A stretch of DNA of 64,000 nt from Labrenzia sp. CE80 (GTDB lineage: Bacteria > Pseudomonadota > Alphaproteobacteria > Rhizobiales > Stappiaceae): positions 1,426,001-1,490,000 of the forward strand of contig NZ_WAJT01000001.1 of NCBI RefSeq assembly GCF_009650605.1, written 5' to 3'. The position numbers were made by a program, and so were the translations under genes. How positions within the stretch are numbered: the stretch's first letter is position 1; every line of letters begins with the position of its first letter. Of this stretch, positions 17,468-26,577 are shown one piece after another. A model generated the notes under the pieces. It was not told where the DNA came from. It saw only the letters and a program-made list of their open reading frames with translations, and searched no databases.

Positions 17468-17530
17468 TCAGATAACGGAAACATTTGGCCGAGCGATCAA
17501 GCAATTACTTCGTTCGGCTCTCAACGACCG

Positions 17531-18676
17531 TCATAGCGCGGCGATATCGCCGCGCGCCCAGTCCGCCTTGGTCTTCTGATAGAAGTCCTCGAAGGTGCCG
17601 GCCTCGATCGCCTCGCGCATACCCTTCATAAGGGTCTGATAGTAGGAAAGATTGTTCCAGGTCAGAAGCATCGCAGCGAGCCCCTCTCCAGCACGCACCA
17701 AATGGTGCAGGTACGCGCGCGAATAGACACTGCTGGCCGGGCAATCTGTTTCATCATCCAGTGGTCGCGGGTCGTCCATATGGCGGGCGTTCTTAAGATT
17801 GACCTTGCCAAACCGGGTATAGGCAAGGCCATGCCGCCCCGCCCGGGTTGGCATCACGCAGTCGAATTGATCGATTCCACGCTTTACACTTTCCAGAAGG
17901 TCATCTGGGGTGCCGACGCCCATCAGGTATCGCGGCTTGTCCACTGGCATCACGGGCGTGGTGATGTCCAACATGCGCAGCATGACATCCTGAGGCTCGC
18001 CGACAGCGAGGCCGCCGACGGAATATCCCTCAAAAGGCATCTTTGAGAGTTCTTCGGCCGAACGGACACGCAGATCTGGGATATCTCCGCCCTGGACGAT
18101 ACCGTAGAGCCCCTGCCCCTTCGCCGGTCCGCCCATGGTTTCGAACTGGGTACGGGAGCGTTCGGCCCAACGTAGGGACAGTTCCATCGCCCGCTCGACT
18201 TCTTCCCGCGGCGACGGTAGTTTGATGCACTCATCTAGTTGCATCTGGATGTCTGAGCCCAGAAGCCCCTGTATCTCCACAGAACGCTCCGGCGTCAGAT
18301 GGTATTTTGCCCCGTCGATATGGCTCTGGAAGCGTACGCCGTCCTCATCCAACTTGCGCAGTTGCGCCAGCGACATGACCTGGAACCCGCCGCTGTCCGT
18401 GAGGATCGTGTGTGGCCAGTTCATGAATGTGTGGAGGCCACCAAGGCGCGCAACACGTTCTGCTGTCGGGCGCAACATCAAGTGATAGGTGTTGCCAAGC
18501 ACCACATCGGCGCCGGTTTCGCGCACCTGCCCGGGATACATGGCCTTGACCGTCGCCTGGGTCCCGACGGGCATAAAGGCTGGGGTATTGACGATGCCAT
18601 GCGGCGTTTTGATTTCTCCGCGGCGTGCCATGCCGTCGGTTTTCAGCAACTTGAAGGAAAAGGGTTTCGCGGACAT
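17531..18676 (-). CDS. tgt: tRNA-guanine transglycosylase
   Basis: The 381-residue enzyme exchanges guanine-34 for preQ1 in tRNAs with GUN anticodons, a step of queuosine formation. Family blocks are clear: RRGEIKTPHGIVNTPAFMPVGTQATVK, LGNTYHLMLRP, LTDSGGFQVMSL with the catalytic Asp, GIVQGGDIPDLR, and the second catalytic region KPRYLMGVGTPDDLLESV..FDCVMPTR. The zinc-binding Cys cluster expected near the C-terminus appears only in part (DCPASSVYSRAYLHH). Only a C-x-C-x2-C pattern with reduced spacing is visible, so metal ligation should be checked. It starts five bases after queA stops on the same strand. Confidence 0.95.
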   Translation of the reverse strand: MSAKPFSFKLLKTDGMARRGEIKTPHGIVNTPAFMPVGTQATVKAMYPGQVRETGADVVLGNTYHLMLRPTAERVARLGGLHTFMNWPHTILTDSGGFQVMSLAQLRKLDEDGVRFQSHIDGAKYHLTPERSVEIQGLLGSDIQMQLDECIKLPSPREEVERAMELSLRWAERSRTQFETMGGPAKGQGLYGIVQGGDIPDLRVRSAEELSKMPFEGYSVGGLAVGEPQDVMLRMLDITTPVMPVDKPRYLMGVGTPDDLLESVKRGIDQFDCVMPTRAGRHGLAYTRFGKVNLKNARHMDDPRPLDDETDCPASSVYSRAYLHHLVRAGEGLAAMLLTWNNLSYYQTLMKGMREAIEAGTFEDFYQKTKADWARGDIAAL

Positions 18677-18681
18677 GGTCT

Positions 18682-19776
18682 TTATCTTTCGTCACCGGTG
18701 TTCGCCGGAAAGAGAAGCGAGCCGTCTCCGTAGCTGTAAAACCGGTAGTTCGCCTCGATGGCATGGGCATAGGCCCGCTGCATTGTGTCGAGGCCTGCAA
18801 AGGCCGACACAAGCATGAAGAGGGTTGAGCGCGGCAGATGAAAATTGGTCATCAACGCATTGATTGTACGGAACTGGTAGCCTGGCGTAATGAAAATCGA
18901 GGTCTCTCCGGAAAATGGCTGAAGACCATCCGGTCCCTGCGACGCACTTTCCAGGATCCTCAATGAGGTGGTGCCGACGGAGACGACCTTGTTGCCGCGC
19001 GCCTTCACAGCCTTCAATGCCGCGACCGTTTCAGCGCTGACTTCGCCCCACTCGGCATGCATTTTGTGGGTGTCAGTTTCCTCGGTCTTCACCGGGAGAA
19101 ACGTGCCAGCGCCGACGTGAAGTGTCACGCAGTGCTGTTCTATGCCGCGATCTTCAAGGCTTTTGAGAAGCGCAGGCGTGAAATGCAATCCCGCTGTAGG
19201 GGCTGCGACCGCGCCATCACGCTCGGCGAAGATGGTCTGATAGTCCGACTTGTCCTGCTCATCCTCGCCGCGCTTTTGCGCGATATAGGGCGGCAGCGGA
19301 ATATGGCCGACCGCGACGATTGCTTCATCAAGCGCGGGACCGCTCAGGTCAAAGGCAAGAAGAACCTCACCTGCATCGCCTTTGTCCGAGACGGTCGCAT
19401 CAAGTGTTCCTGAGAAGCATGTCTCGTTGTCACTACCAAAGCAAACCCTGTCGCCGATGACGAGTTTCTTCGCTGGCCGGACAAACGCCCACCAGCGATC
19501 CTGTCCAGCGCGCAGATGCAGGGTGGCACTGATCTTCGCGATCGCGTCGCCGCGCGTCCGCGTTCCCTCAAGCTGTGCGGGAATGACCTTGGTGTCATTG
19601 AAAACCAGGGCATCACCTGGTTCCAGGTAGTTCGCCAGATCCGCGACACCTGCATCCGTCAGCTCCGGACTTCCGCCCGGTTTCACCAAGAGCATGCGCG
19701 CCGAATCTCGCGGACGAGCCGGTCGCAAGGCAATTCGCTCGTTGGGAAGTTCAAAATCGAACAGGTCTACGCGCAT
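18682..19776 (-). CDS. queA: S-adenosylmethionine:tRNA ribosyltransferase-isomerase
   Basis: The 364-residue protein transfers and isomerises the ribosyl part of SAM onto preQ1-modified tRNA to give epoxyqueuosine. The start MRVDLFDFELPNERIALRPA is diagnostic, and further blocks are DALVFNDTKVIPAQL, HIPLPPYI, APTAGLHFTPALL, LHVGAGTFLPVK and TNFHLPRSTLFMLVSAFAG. Length is normal. It is the upstream partner of tgt with only five bases between them, so the two enzymes are almost certainly one transcription unit. The two cyclophilin genes lie further upstream on the same strand. Confidence 0.97.
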   Translation of the reverse strand: MRVDLFDFELPNERIALRPARPRDSARMLLVKPGGSPELTDAGVADLANYLEPGDALVFNDTKVIPAQLEGTRTRGDAIAKISATLHLRAGQDRWWAFVRPAKKLVIGDRVCFGSDNETCFSGTLDATVSDKGDAGEVLLAFDLSGPALDEAIVAVGHIPLPPYIAQKRGEDEQDKSDYQTIFAERDGAVAAPTAGLHFTPALLKSLEDRGIEQHCVTLHVGAGTFLPVKTEETDTHKMHAEWGEVSAETVAALKAVKARGNKVVSVGTTSLRILESASQGPDGLQPFSGETSIFITPGYQFRTINALMTNFHLPRSTLFMLVSAFAGLDTMQRAYAHAIEANYRFYSYGDGSLLFPANTGDER

Positions 19777-19910
19777 GAAGCAGTTGGTCTTTGGCCGTAT
19801 CAGTGATGGAGGTGTTCGTTCGGCGGTTTTGCGCCGAAAACGCTGGATCGCTCTTAGACGGTGACCGTCAGTGGGTCAACCATTGTAGCCAACCTGTGCC
19901 CAGCCACAAA

Positions 19911-19943
19911 CAAACAGCGCGGAGCCATGGGCCCCGCGCTGTT
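19911..19943 (-). terminator. Hairpin terminator downstream of the first cyclophilin gene
   Basis: AACAGCGCGG (19913-19922) pairs with CCGCGCTGTT (ending 19943) around a GC-rich loop. On the minus strand the hairpin is followed by TGTTTGTGG. It lies just beyond the stop of the cyclophilin gene at 19968 and before queA, so queA-tgt probably has its own promoter. Confidence 0.6.
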
Positions 19944-19967
19944 CAATTCGAATGCCGGTCGCGCAAA

Positions 19968-20438
19968 TTACGCGTCTGCGGCGACTTTAAGCGAAACGAT
20001 GTTGTCCGGGTTCTGGACAGGTTCGCCGCGCTTAATCTTGTCGACATTGTCCATGCCTTCAATCACTTCGCCCCAGACCGTGTACTGGCCGTCCAGGAAA
20101 CCGGCATCACCGAAGCAGATGAAGAACTGGCTGTCGCCAGAATCCGGGTTCTGGGCACGGGCCATGGAACACGTACCGCGACCATGGTGAGCCTTGTTGA
20201 ACTCGGCCTTGAGCTTCTGGCCGGAACCACCCGTGCCGGTACCCTGCGGGCAGCCAGTCTGAGCCATAAAGCCATCAATCACGCGGTGAAAAACGATGCC
20301 GTCATAAAAGCCCTCACGCACCAGTTCCTTGATGCGTGCGACATGGTTGGGAGCAAGGTCGGGTTTCATCTCGATGACGACCGGTCCGACGGTGGTTTCC
20401 ATCAAAAGCGTGTTCTCGGCGTCTTTGATCTCGGCCAT
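19968..20438 (-). CDS. Cytoplasmic cyclophilin-type peptidyl-prolyl cis-trans isomerase
   Basis: The 156-residue cyclophilin speeds proline isomerisation during folding. It has no signal peptide and begins MAEIKDAENTLLMETTVGPVVIEMKPDLAPNHVARI. The catalytic core is visible as YDGIVFHRVIDGFMAQTG (Arg of FHR), QFFICF and YTVWGEVIEGMDNVDKI. An unusual QNPDSGDSQFF segment replaces the more common S..NSA.SQFF. It lies 59 bases downstream of a second, exported cyclophilin on the same strand, with which it shares most core motifs. The two probably arose by duplication and now serve different compartments. Confidence 0.93.
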   Translation of the reverse strand: MAEIKDAENTLLMETTVGPVVIEMKPDLAPNHVARIKELVREGFYDGIVFHRVIDGFMAQTGCPQGTGTGGSGQKLKAEFNKAHHGRGTCSMARAQNPDSGDSQFFICFGDAGFLDGQYTVWGEVIEGMDNVDKIKRGEPVQNPDNIVSLKVAADA

Positions 20439-20497
20439 TGTATTCTCCGTAGTCTGCGCGGTCAGTGCGACCCCGTTTCATTTGTTTGTTTGAGTGA

Positions 20498-21037
20498 TCA
20501 GCCCGCGTCTGCTGCGACCTGCATTTTTACAATCTTGTCCGGGTTTGCCGGCGGCTCGCCCTTCGTGATGTTGTCAACCAGGTCCATGCCGTCGACGACT
20601 TCTCCCCAGACCGTGTATTGGCCATTCAGGAAGTCGCCACTTTCGAACATGATGAAGAACTGGGAGTTGGCACTATCGGGGCTTGATGCCCTAGCCATGC
20701 CGAGCGTTCCGCGGCGGAAGGGTTCGCTTGAGAACTCAGCCTTGATGTCCGGCTCCTCGGAGCCGCCCATGCCCGTACCGGTGGGATCGCCCGTCTGGGC
20801 CATGAAGCCGTCAATCACGCGGTGAAAGACAATGCCATCATAAAAGCCCTCACGGGTAAGCTTCTTGATCCGGTCGACATGATTGGGCGCAAGGTCCGGG
20901 CGCAACTTGATCGTGACGCGGCCGTCCTTGAGATCAAGATACAGCGTGTTCTCCGGATCGAGCGTTTGTGCGGATGCGACAACCGGCACAACAAAAATCG
21001 AAGCGATCAACATGAATATGGAAATCAAACGAGACAC
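20498..21037 (-). CDS. Exported (periplasmic) cyclophilin-type peptidyl-prolyl isomerase
   Basis: The product is 179 residues from the GTG at 21037, or 183 from an ATG at 21049. I prefer the GTG because GGAG lies six bases before it. The N-terminus RLISIFMLIASIFVVPVVASAQT is a signal peptide cleaved after ASA. The mature part is a cyclophilin: YDGIVFHRVIDGFMAQTGDPTGTGMGG, GMARASSPDSANSQFFIMF, and YTVWGEVVDGMDLVDNI. It is the periplasmic counterpart of the downstream cytoplasmic enzyme. It lies between coaD and that gene, all on the minus strand. Confidence 0.9.
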   Translation of the reverse strand: MSRLISIFMLIASIFVVPVVASAQTLDPENTLYLDLKDGRVTIKLRPDLAPNHVDRIKKLTREGFYDGIVFHRVIDGFMAQTGDPTGTGMGGSEEPDIKAEFSSEPFRRGTLGMARASSPDSANSQFFIMFESGDFLNGQYTVWGEVVDGMDLVDNITKGEPPANPDKIVKMQVAADAG

Positions 21038-21091
21038 ATGGAACTCCATTTGGTCGTGAAGCGAGTTGGCCTGTGGTGAAACCTGGGCCAG

Positions 21092-21592
21092 TCAGTTGCG
21101 CGTCTTTTCGGCCAGAGGGCCTGCGACGGATGGTGGAACAAATGCGCCGGCATCGCCGCCCATCTTGGCGATCTGACGTACAAGCGTGGCGGTGATGTGG
21201 CGGCTTGTCGGAGATGCGGGTAAAAACACAGTTCTGATTTCAGGAGCAAGGGTGGCGTTCATTCCGGCCATCTGCATCTCGTAGTCGAGGTCCGTGCCAT
21301 CGCGGAGGCCGCGCACAAGATAATTCGCGCCAAGCGAACGGGCGGTTTCGATCACCAGATTGGAAAACGAGACAACCCTGATCTTGGCTGCCTCGTCAGC
21401 CCCGAAGGCCGCTTCAGCCGACTCATGGATCATCTTGACGCGCTCGCCAAAGCTGAACAGTGGCGCTTTGCCCGGATGAATCCCAATGGCGACGACGACT
21501 TCATCGGCCAGTGCAAGTGCCTGACGGAGGATGTCGAGATGACCGTTTGTGACGGGGTCAAACGATCCTGGATATAGCGCGGTCCGTATCAT
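21092..21592 (-). CDS. coaD: Phosphopantetheine adenylyltransferase
   Basis: The 166-residue enzyme adds AMP to 4'-phosphopantetheine, the penultimate step of coenzyme A synthesis. The nucleotidyltransferase signature ALYPGSFDPVTNGHLDIL carries the HxGH-type motif as NGHL. ANYLVRGLRDGTDLDYEMQMAGMN and LPASPTSRHITATLVRQIAKMGGD complete the family pattern. The frame is open four codons further, to an ATG at 21604. I choose MIRTALYPGSF at 21592 because most family members begin so and GGAAAG lies just before it. Length is normal. Confidence 0.96.
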   Translation of the reverse strand: MIRTALYPGSFDPVTNGHLDILRQALALADEVVVAIGIHPGKAPLFSFGERVKMIHESAEAAFGADEAAKIRVVSFSNLVIETARSLGANYLVRGLRDGTDLDYEMQMAGMNATLAPEIRTVFLPASPTSRHITATLVRQIAKMGGDAGAFVPPSVAGPLAEKTRN

Positions 21593-21765
21593 GGCGCTTT
21601 CCATAGCTTGCCCCGGCGGATCTCACAAGCTTCAAAGCCGCGACAAGCTTTTTCAGGTATCTCAAAGAAGCTTCCATTATGTGATGCGTATCACGACCTC
21701 ATGGAACGAATTGCGTCATCTTGTATTTACTGACCAAAGGGCAAGACGCCTAAAGGGAGCTCAAG

Positions 21766-22170
21766 ATGACCGCCTATGATGACTTTCAGAACGATATGTT
21801 CCTGCAGAAGTTTGGCAGGGATGTTTTTGAATCCAAAAAACGCGCCGCAAGCCCGCGGAGCGCGATGCAGATTGCCGGTGTGATGGTCGCAGGTGTTGCC
21901 GCCGTTGCCTTGGCCGCATTCTTCACGCTCCAGCCCATCGGCGGCAGCGGCAGCGCGATCGCACAGGGTGTAGCGCTGACCAAGTCTGACCGGATGGACG
22001 GCACATTGCCGTCAAACTGCCAGGGACAGGCGTGGGGTGCATGGTCTTCTGATTGCGCTGCCGCCATCAGCGGGACAGGTACTGTCCGTCAGATCAATTT
22101 CGTTACCGTGAAACAACCGGCAACGACCGAAAACACCACAGTTCTGGAACGCGTGCCGACCAACAGCTAG
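21766..22170 (+). CDS. Small membrane-anchored protein of unknown function
   Basis: The 134-residue protein has a short hydrophilic, acidic N-terminus (MTAYDDFQNDMFLQKFGRDV). One membrane helix follows at about residues 33-60 (SAMQIAGVMVAGVAAVALAAFF), then a periplasmic part of about 75 residues with a single Cys pair (PSNCQGQAWGAWSSDCAAA). I recognise no family. The Trp-Ser-Asp-Cys region suggests a disulfide-bonded external domain. An AGGGAGCTCAAG-like SD precedes the ATG. It is transcribed alone, divergent from coaD, and ends before a strong bidirectional hairpin shared with gyrA. Confidence 0.7.
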   Translation: MTAYDDFQNDMFLQKFGRDVFESKKRAASPRSAMQIAGVMVAGVAAVALAAFFTLQPIGGSGSAIAQGVALTKSDRMDGTLPSNCQGQAWGAWSSDCAAAISGTGTVRQINFVTVKQPATTENTTVLERVPTNS

Positions 22171-22227
22171 ACGCAGGACCCGTCCCCTGAATTCTCCCCG
22201 CATTCAGGATCCGAGCGCTTGGCCTTC

Positions 22228-22275
22228 AAACAAAAGCAGCGGCCCTGATTTCGTGTCAGGCCGCTGCTTTTGTTT
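22228..22275. terminator. Long bidirectional hairpin terminator before gyrA
   Basis: AAACAAAAGCAGCGGCC (22228-22244) and its exact complement (22259-22275) form a 17-bp stem, continued by TGA/TCA pairing near the loop. T-runs flank both sides. It sits between the small membrane protein gene and the end of gyrA and can terminate both. Confidence 0.92.
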
Positions 22276-22331
22276 GGAACACCCCTTCCCCAGGCGAACC
22301 CGCCCGGGTTCAGGAAAACCCTTCGCCGAAC

Positions 22332-25133
22332 TTATTCGCCGTCCGGTTCCGGTGCGCCCTCGGAGGTGTCGGCAGTGCCGTCGCCTTGGTCGGAAGACCT
22401 AACCGCACCTTCGCCACCTTCCTCGTCGATGACCTCATCCTCCTCGTCGACCTCGCTGATACGCTCCACCGCGACCACATTTTCATCTGTCGCCGTCTTG
22501 AAGACGATCACCCCTTGAGTCGCACGTCCAGCAATGCGGATGCCTTCGACTGGACAGCGGATCAGCTGACCTCCGTCGGTCACCAGCATGATCTGGTCGC
22601 TGTCCTCAACCGGGAAGGAAGAGACGAGCGGACCGTTGCGGTCATTCACCGCCATCGCCGTGATGCCCTTACCGCCACGTCCGGTGACGCGATATTCGAA
22701 CGAAGATGTGCGCTTGCCGTAACCGTTTTGCGACAGCGTCAGAATGATCTGCTCGGCAGCACTCATCTCTGCATAGCGCTCCTGAGGCAAAGCACCAGCG
22801 ACCACGTCCGCTTCATCATCACTCGATGCCTCTTCGGACTCGCCGCGCAATGCCCTGGACATCTTCAGATAGGCAGCACGTTCCTCCGCATCGACGTCGA
22901 TGTGATGGAGAATCTGCATCGAGATGACATGGTCGTCATCAGCCAGCCGGATTCCCCTCACGCCAACCGAGTTGCGGCCCGCGAAGACACGCACGTCCGT
23001 GACCGGGAAGCGAATGCATTGCCCGGATGCCGTAGTCAACATCACATCGGAATGCTCGGAGCAGGTGTCGACATCAACAATGCCGTCGCCGTCCTCGAGC
23101 TTCATGGCGATCTTGCCATTGCGGTTGATCTGCACGAAGTCCGACAACTTGTTCCGGCGCACGGTTCCGCGAACCGTTGAGAACATTACGTCGAGGTTTG
23201 CCCAACTTTCCTCGTCTTCCGGCAAAGGCATGATCGAGGAAATCTGTTCACCCTGCTCCAGCGGAAGCATGTTGATGAGAGCCTTGCCTTTGCCAGTCGG
23301 TCCGCCAAGCGGCAGACGCCAGACCTTCATCTTGTAGGCAATGCCGCGCGAGGAGAAGAAAAGCACCGGCGTGTGGGTGTTGGCAACAAACAACCGCGTG
23401 ACGAAATCCTCGTCCTTGGTTGCCATGCCGGAACGTCCCTTGCCGCCGCGACGCTGCGCCCGGTAGGTGGCCAGCGGCACGCGTTTGATGTAGCCGCCAT
23501 GAGACACGGTCACGACCATGTCCTCGCGCTGGATCAGATCCTCTTCATCGAAATCGGCTCCGCCATCAACGATTTCCGTGCGACGGGGCGTCGCAAATTC
23601 GTTCTTGATGTCGAGCATTTCGGTGCGGACGATATCCTGGATGCGCTTGCGCGAACGCAGGATCTCGAGATACTCGGCGATTTCCGCACCGATCTTGTTC
23701 AGCTCTTCCTCGATCTCGTCGCGACCCATCGCCGTCAAACGCTGTAGGCGCAGTTCCAAAATCGCACGCGCTTGTTCTTCAGACAGCTTGTAGGTGCCAT
23801 CTTCCTGAACCATATGGCGCGGATCGTCGATCAGGAGGATAAGCGAACGCACATCCTGTGCCGGCCAATTGCGCTCCATCAACTGCTGTCTCGCAGTTGC
23901 AGGGTCCGGAGCCGCGCGGATCAGTTTGATCACCTCATCGATATTGGCAACGGCGATACCCAGACCAACCAAGATGTGTGCCCGGTCGCGGCACTTTCTC
24001 AGCAGGTATCGGGTCCGGCGACCAATGACTTCCTCGCGGAAGGCAACGAAGGCCTTCAGCATGTCGGACAAGTTCATCAATTCCGGCTTGCCACCGTTCA
24101 AGGCAACCATGTTGCAGCCAAATGAGCTCTGCAACTGCGAGAAACGATAAAGCTGGTTCAGCACAACGTCTGCAACCGCGTCACGCTTCAACTCGATCAC
24201 AACGCGCATTCCGGAACGGTCGCTTTCGTCGCGAATGTCGGAAATGCCCTCGATACGTTTGTCGCGGACAGCCTCGGCGATCTTTTCGATCATGGAGGAC
24301 TTGTTCACTTGGTACGGAATTTCCGAAACGATCAGGGCAAAGCGGTCCTTGCGGATCTCTTCGACTTCAACCTTGCCGCGCATCACGACAGAGCCGCGGC
24401 CACTCTCGAACGCGGAGCGGATGCCGGAACGGCCTAGAATAATGCCGCCGGTCGGAAAATCCGGGCCAGGGACAATTTCCATCAGCTCTTCAAGCGTCAT
24501 CGCCGGATTTTCCATCATCGCGATGGAAGCATCGATCACTTCACCCAGATTGTGCGGCGGAATATTTGTCGCCATCCCGACGGCAATACCGCCAGCGCCA
24601 TTGACGAGCAGATTCGGGAACTTTGCGGGAAGGACGACCGGTTCGCTTTCGGAGTTGTCGTAGTTCTCCTGAAAGTCGACCGTGTCCTTGTCGATGTCGT
24701 CGAGGAGCTTGTGGGCCACCTTCTGCAGACGACACTCGGTGTAGCGCATGGCTGCCGCCGGGTCGCCATCGATCGAGCCAAAGTTGCCCTGGCCGTCGAT
24801 CAAAGGCAGGCGCAATGAGAAGGTCTGCGCCATACGCACAAGCGCATCGTAAATCGCACTGTCGCCGTGCGGATGGTATTTACCCATCACGTCCCCGACC
24901 ACGCGGGCCGATTTGCGATAGGGCTTGTTCCACTCGTAGCCGTTCTCATGCATCGAATACAGAATGCGACGATGCACCGGTTTCAGACCGTCTCGAACAT
25001 CGGGAAGCGCGCGGCTCACGATCACGCTCATGGCGTAATCGAGATAGCTTCGCTTCATTTCGTCGACGATGGAAATCGGCTTGATATCGGACGGCGAGGC
25101 GCCGCCCGAAGTGCTGTTATCCTGATCAGCCAA
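22332..25133 (-). CDS. gyrA: DNA gyrase subunit A
   Basis: The 933-residue subunit performs the breakage and rejoining step of ATP-dependent negative supercoiling with GyrB. The catalytic Tyr is Y131 in AAMRYTECRL. The quinolone-determining region GDSAIYDALVRMAQ keeps Ser at 92 and Asp at 96 (E. coli 83 and 87), the susceptible state. The C-terminal wrapping domain shows repeated blades, including the GyrA-box-like QRRGGKG at QRRGGKGRSGM and later GRGGKGITAM. The C-terminus is a very acidic tail (EVDEEDEVIDEEGGEGAV), common in gyrases that tune supercoiling. A purine-rich SD is visible upstream on the minus strand. It is monocistronic. Confidence 0.98.
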   Translation of the reverse strand: MADQDNSTSGGASPSDIKPISIVDEMKRSYLDYAMSVIVSRALPDVRDGLKPVHRRILYSMHENGYEWNKPYRKSARVVGDVMGKYHPHGDSAIYDALVRMAQTFSLRLPLIDGQGNFGSIDGDPAAAMRYTECRLQKVAHKLLDDIDKDTVDFQENYDNSESEPVVLPAKFPNLLVNGAGGIAVGMATNIPPHNLGEVIDASIAMMENPAMTLEELMEIVPGPDFPTGGIILGRSGIRSAFESGRGSVVMRGKVEVEEIRKDRFALIVSEIPYQVNKSSMIEKIAEAVRDKRIEGISDIRDESDRSGMRVVIELKRDAVADVVLNQLYRFSQLQSSFGCNMVALNGGKPELMNLSDMLKAFVAFREEVIGRRTRYLLRKCRDRAHILVGLGIAVANIDEVIKLIRAAPDPATARQQLMERNWPAQDVRSLILLIDDPRHMVQEDGTYKLSEEQARAILELRLQRLTAMGRDEIEEELNKIGAEIAEYLEILRSRKRIQDIVRTEMLDIKNEFATPRRTEIVDGGADFDEEDLIQREDMVVTVSHGGYIKRVPLATYRAQRRGGKGRSGMATKDEDFVTRLFVANTHTPVLFFSSRGIAYKMKVWRLPLGGPTGKGKALINMLPLEQGEQISSIMPLPEDEESWANLDVMFSTVRGTVRRNKLSDFVQINRNGKIAMKLEDGDGIVDVDTCSEHSDVMLTTASGQCIRFPVTDVRVFAGRNSVGVRGIRLADDDHVISMQILHHIDVDAEERAAYLKMSRALRGESEEASSDDEADVVAGALPQERYAEMSAAEQIILTLSQNGYGKRTSSFEYRVTGRGGKGITAMAVNDRNGPLVSSFPVEDSDQIMLVTDGGQLIRCPVEGIRIAGRATQGVIVFKTATDENVVAVERISEVDEEDEVIDEEGGEGAVRSSDQGDGTADTSEGAPEPDGE

Positions 25134-25358
25134 GGATTGAACTCATATCGTTGTTATTGCTTTTTCTTTTATATCCGATTCATCAATTTGAACCAAATAT
25201 GACAGTCATTTTCGGAATGCGTTTACGTCATAATATTCAACGGCTTACGAGCGTCATGCACAGGCTCGAAAATAGATTTGAAAACCACCGGTGATCAAAG
25301 CCGCTTCAGAGCTGTAAGATGCCCGGAAAAAGCCCCCATTCTGGAGCGTGAGTGAGCC

Positions 25359-25991
25359 ATGTTCGACTATTTCATCAATGCATTTGCCACGCTTTTCGTC
25401 ACCATCGATCCGGTCGGACTGGCACCGATGTTCCTCGCGGTTACCTCGGGGCTTTCTGCTCACGATCGCCGGCGCGTCGCCATTCGGGCGACGGTGACCG
25501 CAGCCGGCATCCTGATGCTTTTCTTCGTGGCAGGTCAGACCGTCCTCAATGTGCTTGGCATCTCCGTGTCCGCGTTCCGCGTCGCTGGCGGCATTCTGCT
25601 GTTTCTGATCGCAATCGAGATGGTTTTCGGCAAGCGCGCCGCACGGAAGTCAGAAACGGCTGAAAAAGCCGTTGAGGACAATCCTCCAAGTGATGTCCAC
25701 GAAGTGGCTATCTTCCCGCTTGCGATCCCCTTGATCGCCGGCCCGGCGGCCATTTCGGCCATCATTCTTCTATCAGGCCAGGCTCCTGATACCCTCACCT
25801 ACGCCGGGCTTGGGGCCGTCATCGTCACCATCCTGGGGCTGTGTCTGGTCGCCTTCCTTCTGGCGGACAAACTTGAGCGACTGATGGGCGACACAGCTCA
25901 GCTGGTGATCACACGGCTGCTTGGAGTGCTCCTTGCAGCCCTCTCTATTCAGTTTATTGCCGACGGGGTTCTCGTGCTTGCGTCCGGCTGA
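25359..25991 (+). CDS. MarC-family integral membrane protein
   Basis: The 210-residue protein has about six membrane helices in the MarC/UPF0056 pattern. It starts MFDYFINAFATLFVTIDPVGLAPMFLAVTSG, followed by RRRVAIRATVTAAGILMLFFVAGQTVL, FRVAGGILLFLIAIEMVFG and FPLAIPLIAGPAAISAIILLSG. The family was once linked to multiple antibiotic resistance, but that role was withdrawn and transport or redox functions remain unproven. The gene is divergent from gyrA across a 225-base spacer. It is convergent with a small exported protein gene that ends eight bases away. Confidence 0.9.
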   Translation: MFDYFINAFATLFVTIDPVGLAPMFLAVTSGLSAHDRRRVAIRATVTAAGILMLFFVAGQTVLNVLGISVSAFRVAGGILLFLIAIEMVFGKRAARKSETAEKAVEDNPPSDVHEVAIFPLAIPLIAGPAAISAIILLSGQAPDTLTYAGLGAVIVTILGLCLVAFLLADKLERLMGDTAQLVITRLLGVLLAALSIQFIADGVLVLASG

Positions 25992-25998
25992 CACGCGA

Positions 25999-26373
25999 CT
26001 ATCGTGTCAAAGTGACCTCCAACGTTTCCTCGGCGAAGCCATGTACGGTGTCGCGTGCACGAATTATGACCTTTGAAATATCATCGGGAATCCGAACGCC
26101 ACCCAGACTGCGCGTGAAAGGCTGCTCATTGACATGCGGATGTGCCAGCACCCGTTCTCCCAGGATGCCTCCATCCGGCGTCAGGACCTGCCATAAATCC
26201 GCGTAATGATCCCAGCCCTCATCTTCATGACGGAGGGTGACGCTGAAGCGCCACAGACCATCGTTCTCGATGGCATCTACAGCCTCAATCTTCACCTCCC
26301 CGGCAAGCGCTGTTCCGGCGAGGAACACCGAGACAAGAGAAGCATAGATACATGACATCAAGCAGCGGCTCAT
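25999..26373 (-). CDS. Small exported protein of unknown function
   Basis: The 124-residue protein has a signal peptide (LMSCIYASLVSVFLAGTALA, cleavage after ALA near residue 24). The mature domain of about 100 residues reads as beta strands, with FSVTLRHEDEGWDHYADLWQVLTPDGGILGERVLAHPHVNEQPFTRSL at its centre and a final RARDTVHGF strand. The His-rich block HADLW..HPHVNEQPF is striking and could bind a metal. I recall similar small proteins in related genomes but no named family. It ends eight bases from the marC stop (convergent). Confidence 0.75.
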   Translation of the reverse strand: MSRCLMSCIYASLVSVFLAGTALAGEVKIEAVDAIENDGLWRFSVTLRHEDEGWDHYADLWQVLTPDGGILGERVLAHPHVNEQPFTRSLGGVRIPDDISKVIIRARDTVHGFAEETLEVTLTR

Positions 26374-26577
26374 TGGGTTACTCCAGATAGGTCATCACGC
26401 TTAAACAAGGCATCGGATCCTCGCCGATCCGTCCACCTTCGCGAAATCAAAAGCACGTCATGAAATTGTCTCTGACCGGCTGTCACAGCCAGCCTTCAGA
26501 CCGATTGGGCATCAAGCGGCAACGCATTTGATGCGCCGAATGGTACAGCGAAAATGCGCGCGCCCCAGGTCTGAAGT

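Noticed and set aside
24623..25084. Long plus-strand open frame inside gyrA
   Set aside because: It is antisense to a perfectly conserved gene, Arg/Ser-rich, without SD; a product of high G+C content.
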